A stretch of 64,000 bases of DNA from Phytohabitans kaempferiae (GTDB lineage: Bacteria; Actinomycetota; Actinomycetes; Mycobacteriales; Micromonosporaceae). The translations under genes were made by a program, and so were the position numbers. Shown here piece by piece: positions 61,115 through 64,000 of this stretch (position 1 is the first letter of the stretch; each line of letters begins with the position of its first letter). The notes under the pieces were generated by a model. It worked only from the letters and a program-made list of their open reading frames with translations, had not been told where the DNA came from and did no database searches. The stretch spans positions 113,856 to 177,855 of the forward strand of contig NZ_JBHLUH010000079.1 of NCBI RefSeq assembly GCF_042433955.1, given 5' to 3'.

Positions 61115-62311
61115 ATGACGAGCAACAACAGCGAACAGGTCGCTCGTGGGCCAAAGACGTCCGGTGAAACAGTCGGAGTAGTCTTCGTCGGCTGTGGATA
61201 CGCCGCGGACTTCTACGGTGCCACCATGCCCAACTACCCTCATATCGAGGTCAAGGGCGCCTTCGACGTGGAAGAGGACCGTGCGGCCACATTCGTCGAG
61301 GAGTACGGCGGGCGTGTCTTCAACGACTTTGACGAGGTGCTGGCCGACCCTGGCGTCGCCATCGTGGTCAACCTGACTTCCGTGTCAAAACACTACTCCG
61401 TGAGCAAGGCAGCACTGCTGGCCGGCAAGCACGTCTACTCGGAGAAGCCGCTCGCTTCCAGCCTCCCGGAGGCAACGGAACTCGTCGAACTGGCCAGGGA
61501 GCGAGGGCTCCTGCTGTCGAGTGCTCCGTCGACCATCTTCGGCCAGGCCGGGCAGACGCTCCTGCGGGCCGTCCACGATGGACTGATCGGTAAGCCACGC
61601 CTGGTGCACGCTTCGCTCGACATGGGCGCTCTCGCCTTCATGCCCTACACGGAGTGGCGGAGCCGGCGGGACGTGCCGTGGCCGTACCTGGACGAAGTCG
61701 CCAACGGTTGCACCATGGAACACGCGGGATACCAACTCAGCTGGCTGGTGGCCATGTTCGGCCCAGTGGTACGCATGGCGGCCCACACGTCCCTCCAACT
61801 CGGCGACAAGTGGCCGACGCGGACACAGCTCGCCCCCGACGTCTCGCTGGGCTTCCTCGAGTTTGCCAACGGCACCGTCTGCCGGCTCAGTATCGGCTGG
61901 GTCGCACCGGCGGACCTGTCCCTCACCGTCATCGGCGACAAGGGCATCCTCTCGGTGGGCGACGTGTGGCAGGCCTCCGCCCCGGTCATGTTGCGGCGCA
62001 ACGTCCGGACGAGCGGCAAGACCAACGCGTACCTTGCCGAACCGGAGCAGCTCCCCTTCGTGATACCAGCCGCCCAGCACCGCTACACCGATACCCATGA
62101 CCTCACGGTCGGCGCCGGCGTGGCCGACATGGCCTCGGCGGTCCTCAAGGGGGGACAGTCTTTCCTGAGCGCCGACTTCTCCCTCCATGTACTCGATGTC
62201 ACGCTCCGGCTCGCCGCGGGCCGAGGTGTCATGGAAGACGTGACGCTTCCCGCCTCTGACGACGAGAAGCTGGCGCGTCCCCCCGTCGCCGCCGATACAG
62301 CGGCCAGGTGA
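61115..62311 (+). CDS. Gfo/Idh/MocA family oxidoreductase
   Basis: A 398-aa NAD(P)-dependent dehydrogenase. The Rossmann motif is VGVVFVGCGYAADFYGATMP (residues 20-39); the conserved EKP triad is Glu110-Lys111-Pro112 in VYSEKPL. DEVANGCTMEHAGYQLSWLV holds the catalytic Glu/His pair of the C-terminal domain. Substrates are usually a sugar or inositol. GGAGGGG precedes ATG 61115; a CTCCA-TGGAG hairpin (61093-61109) could hide this site. A second family member follows in the same direction, so a two-step sugar oxidation-reduction is possible. Confidence 0.9.
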   Translation: MTSNNSEQVARGPKTSGETVGVVFVGCGYAADFYGATMPNYPHIEVKGAFDVEEDRAATFVEEYGGRVFNDFDEVLADPGVAIVVNLTSVSKHYSVSKAALLAGKHVYSEKPLASSLPEATELVELARERGLLLSSAPSTIFGQAGQTLLRAVHDGLIGKPRLVHASLDMGALAFMPYTEWRSRRDVPWPYLDEVANGCTMEHAGYQLSWLVAMFGPVVRMAAHTSLQLGDKWPTRTQLAPDVSLGFLEFANGTVCRLSIGWVAPADLSLTVIGDKGILSVGDVWQASAPVMLRRNVRTSGKTNAYLAEPEQLPFVIPAAQHRYTDTHDLTVGAGVADMASAVLKGGQSFLSADFSLHVLDVTLRLAAGRGVMEDVTLPASDDEKLARPPVAADTAAR

Positions 62312-62433
62312 ACGAACCTGACGCGCCTCCCGGTGTTCGGACGCCCTTGGGAACCGGGGACGTGGCCACACGGTGCGCCGGCAACTTCGTCGGTGACCTC
62401 GCTATGGGACAACCACTCACAGTAGGAGACGAC

Positions 62434-63543
62434 ATGGCTGGCCCGTTGCGGATCGGCGTGGTGGGCGCCGGCAACATCAGCGGCGAATACCTGGAAACGC
62501 TGTCGCGGATGCCAAACGTGCATCCCGTGCAGGTGGCAACCCGCAACGCCGAAAAAGCTCGAGCTGCCGTCGCACAGCTCCCCGGGACACGTGCGACGAG
62601 CCTGCCGGAACTCTATGCCTCGGACGAGGTCGACCTCGTCCTCAACCTCACGACGCCTGAGGCCCACCTGGAGGTATCCCAGGCCGCGATCGCGGCGGGC
62701 AAGCACCTGTACGGGGAAAAGCCGCTCGCCATGACCACCGGGGAAGCCCGCTCGATCCTCAGCGCGGCGTCGGCCGCCGGGGTGCGGGTGGGCTGCGCAC
62801 CGGACACGGTACTGGGCACCGGTATCCAGACCGCGCGGGTGTGCGTGGAGAAGGGGGAAATCGGCACCCCGATCGCGGCAACCGCCTTCATGACCACGCC
62901 GGGGCACGAACGCTGGCACCCCGACCCCGAGTTCTACTACCGCCCGGGGGGTGGGCCGCTGCTCGACATGGGCCCGTACTACCTGACCGCCCTGGTTCTC
63001 ATGCTCGGGCCGGTGCGCCACGTCACCGGTCTGTCCGCCACGCCTCGCCGTACGCGCACGATCGGCAGTGGCCCCCGGGCAGGTACGACGTTCGCCGTAG
63101 AAGTGGCAACCCACGTCACCGGGGTGCTGGAACATGCGGGCGGAGCGCTCTCCACCCTCATGATGAGTTTCGACGTGTGGGAGAGCACGTTGCCCAGGAT
63201 CGAGGTGTACGGCACGGACGGCACGCTGTTGGTGCCCGACCCCAACAGCTTCACCGGCGACGTCCGCGTCTGCCACACCGGCGATCCGACCTGGCAAAAG
63301 GCGCCGGTGCTCGGCGGCTATCTGGCCGCGGCACGGGGCATCGGTGTGGCCGACATGGCACGCGCCATCGCGACGGGTACGGCGCACCGGGCGAGTGCCG
63401 AACTCGCCTACCACGTGCTCGACATCATGGAATCGCTGCTCTCGGCGGTGGAGTCGGGAGGCAGCCGGCAAGTGGACAGCAGCTTCGAGCGCCCAGACGC
63501 GGTGCCCGCCGGCGCGCGGCCAGACCACCTCCACCTGGGGTGA
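62434..63543 (+). CDS. Gfo/Idh/MocA family oxidoreductase
   Basis: A 369-aa dehydrogenase. LRIGVVGAGNISGEYLETLS gives the Rossmann loop; the EKP triad is at 95-97 (LYGEKPLAM); the Asp-rich catalytic segment is PGGGPLLDMGPYYLTALVLM, as in glucose-fructose and related sugar dehydrogenases. ATG 62434 with AGGAGACGAC upstream is preferred. A longer start, GTG 62308, overlaps the previous stop (GTGA) and would add 42 residues without family likeness. It is probably co-transcribed with the first dehydrogenase, and a pair of strong terminators follows. Confidence 0.9.
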   Translation: MAGPLRIGVVGAGNISGEYLETLSRMPNVHPVQVATRNAEKARAAVAQLPGTRATSLPELYASDEVDLVLNLTTPEAHLEVSQAAIAAGKHLYGEKPLAMTTGEARSILSAASAAGVRVGCAPDTVLGTGIQTARVCVEKGEIGTPIAATAFMTTPGHERWHPDPEFYYRPGGGPLLDMGPYYLTALVLMLGPVRHVTGLSATPRRTRTIGSGPRAGTTFAVEVATHVTGVLEHAGGALSTLMMSFDVWESTLPRIEVYGTDGTLLVPDPNSFTGDVRVCHTGDPTWQKAPVLGGYLAAARGIGVADMARAIATGTAHRASAELAYHVLDIMESLLSAVESGGSRQVDSSFERPDAVPAGARPDHLHLG

Positions 63544-63549
63544 AAGCCG

Positions 63550-63573
63550 GCCACCGCCCATGCGGGCGGTGGC
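63550..63573 (+). terminator. Perfect terminator hairpin
   Basis: GCCACCGCCC and GGGCGGTGGC form a 10-bp stem with loop ATGC, six bases after the stop. Confidence 0.75.
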
Positions 63574-63587
63574 GAACACATGCTCAG

Positions 63588-63624
63588 GCCGGCCCGGCTT
63601 GAGGGCTGCACATCCCGGGCCGGC
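63588..63624 (+). terminator. Second hairpin downstream of the dehydrogenases
   Basis: GCCGGCCCGG (63588-63597) pairs with CCGGGCCGGC (63615-63624), a 10-bp stem with a 17-base loop. Confidence 0.5.
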
Positions 63625-63717
63625 GAAACCCTGGCAGCGGGCGTGCCGCACGACGTCGTGACTCGGCGTTGCGGACCTCGCTGACCGCTACTTATGAGGT
63701 CGACGCTGTCACGCCCT

Positions 63718-63727
63718 GGAAGTTTCG
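63718..63727 (+). promoter_or_regulatory. GAAASTTTCS-like xylan element
   Basis: GGAAGTTTCG differs at one position from GAAASTTTCS, the element described upstream of Streptomyces xylanase genes. The same area holds TTTCGG-N7-CCGAAA (63723-63741). Confidence 0.4.
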
Positions 63728-63853
63728 GCCTCGATCCGAAATTCAGGGTGACGTGGCGCACGCTGTGACGACGTAAGCAACCGGTTAAGCCACTACCATC
63801 AGGTAGGCATCTAGCGCTACCGTGAGCCTGTTGAACCACTCGCCATCCAGAGA

Positions 63854-63876
63854 AGTTCCGGAATTGTCTCGGAACT
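63854..63876. promoter_or_regulatory. Inverted repeat AGTTCCG-N9-CGGAACT
   Basis: Perfect 7-bp arms, 59 bp before the start of the last gene; a possible operator. The remainder of the 361 bp between the terminators and this gene holds no further gene. Confidence 0.45.
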
Positions 63877-63934
63877 ATCGGTCGTGCAGTGCCTGCCGGG
63901 CAGCGGTGAGGCAACCGACAGGAGACGGTCTTCC

Positions 63935-64000
63935 ATGAGTGAACGTGCCGCGGCGCCGGACGCGGTGACCATCCCCGAGCCCTGGCAGGACCCGAGCCTT
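63935..64000 (+). CDS. Start of a gene, probably GH3 glycosidase (3' end outside the window)
   Basis: ATG 63935 has AGGAGACGG eight bases upstream. Only 22 codons are visible, starting MSERAAAPDA and ending IPEPWQDPSL. The last part matches HQPWRDPSL at the same place in the GH3 enzyme at 48830-51211, so a paralogous GH3 beta-glycosidase is likely. The upstream xylan-type element and the xylose region fit a beta-xylosidase. With 22 residues this remains a guess about the family, though coding itself is likely. Confidence 0.55.
   Translation, partial: MSERAAAPDAVTIPEPWQDPSL

Overview
The window is about 70% GC or more and uses codons and starts (frequent GTG, a few leaderless starts) typical of an actinobacterium. 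Gene content (paired degenerate-leader regulators, SARP-free exopolysaccharide and sugar-uptake loci, an S-adenosyl methyltransferase of the DUF574 type, snapalysin, an ISL3 fragment) points to a Micromonosporaceae-like soil or plant-associated filamentous actinomycete. The family assignment is inference from gene style, not from a marker gene. No rRNA, tRNA or CRISPR array was seen.

Layout. 1-13.2 kb: a mixed regulatory region with a partial AraC protein, a double histidine kinase with its NarL-type regulator, a ROK repressor divergent from a GGDEF/EAL enzyme, a second AraC protein, a RibD-like reductase, a scrap of an ISL3 transposase, an MHS-type transporter and an NmrA-like protein. 13.3-15.0 kb: a pseudokinase-like membrane protein. 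14.9-28.8 kb: a surface polysaccharide locus. It has a flippase-polymerase fusion, four GT-B glycosyltransferases in an overlapping minus-strand operon, a GT-C mannosyltransferase-like protein, a DUF1800/DUF1501 pair, an initiating phosphoglycosyl transferase and an LCP ligase. 28.9-31.8 kb: two divergent ECF sigma factors with C-terminal accessory domains, plus a second RibD-like gene. 32.1-37.2 kb: an alpha-glucoside ABC importer operon (binding protein, two permeases, GH13 glucosidase) without its own ATPase. 37.3-48.7 kb: mostly single genes, including snapalysin, hydrolases, a voltage-gated channel, RtcB, a broken methyltransferase, a kinase-like phosphotransferase, an orphan SecD-like protein, an LLM oxidoreductase and a cold-shock protein.

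48.8-57.9 kb holds the most unusual block: a minus-strand set encoding a FAD/NAD(P)-binding protein, a divergent SHMT-like PLP enzyme, a GT-B glycosyltransferase, a 2-oxoglutarate/Fe(II) oxygenase, an MFS exporter and a GH3 glycosidase. Five of them are tightly spaced or overlapping. The combination looks like a small uncharacterised biosynthetic, export and deglycosylation unit. An SHMT-like aldolase plus a 2OG oxygenase recalls high-carbon nucleoside pathways, but the product is unknown.

58.0-64.0 kb is a pentose region: a XylR-like ROK repressor divergent from xylose isomerase, no xylulokinase after xylA, two Gfo/Idh/MocA dehydrogenases, and the first 22 codons of what looks like another GH3 glycosidase behind a xylan-type operator.

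A recurrent feature is a TAnnnT -10 box 6-8 bases upstream of a start codon with no Shine-Dalgarno, which suggests leaderless transcription of many single genes. Operon-internal genes instead carry GGAGG-type sites.
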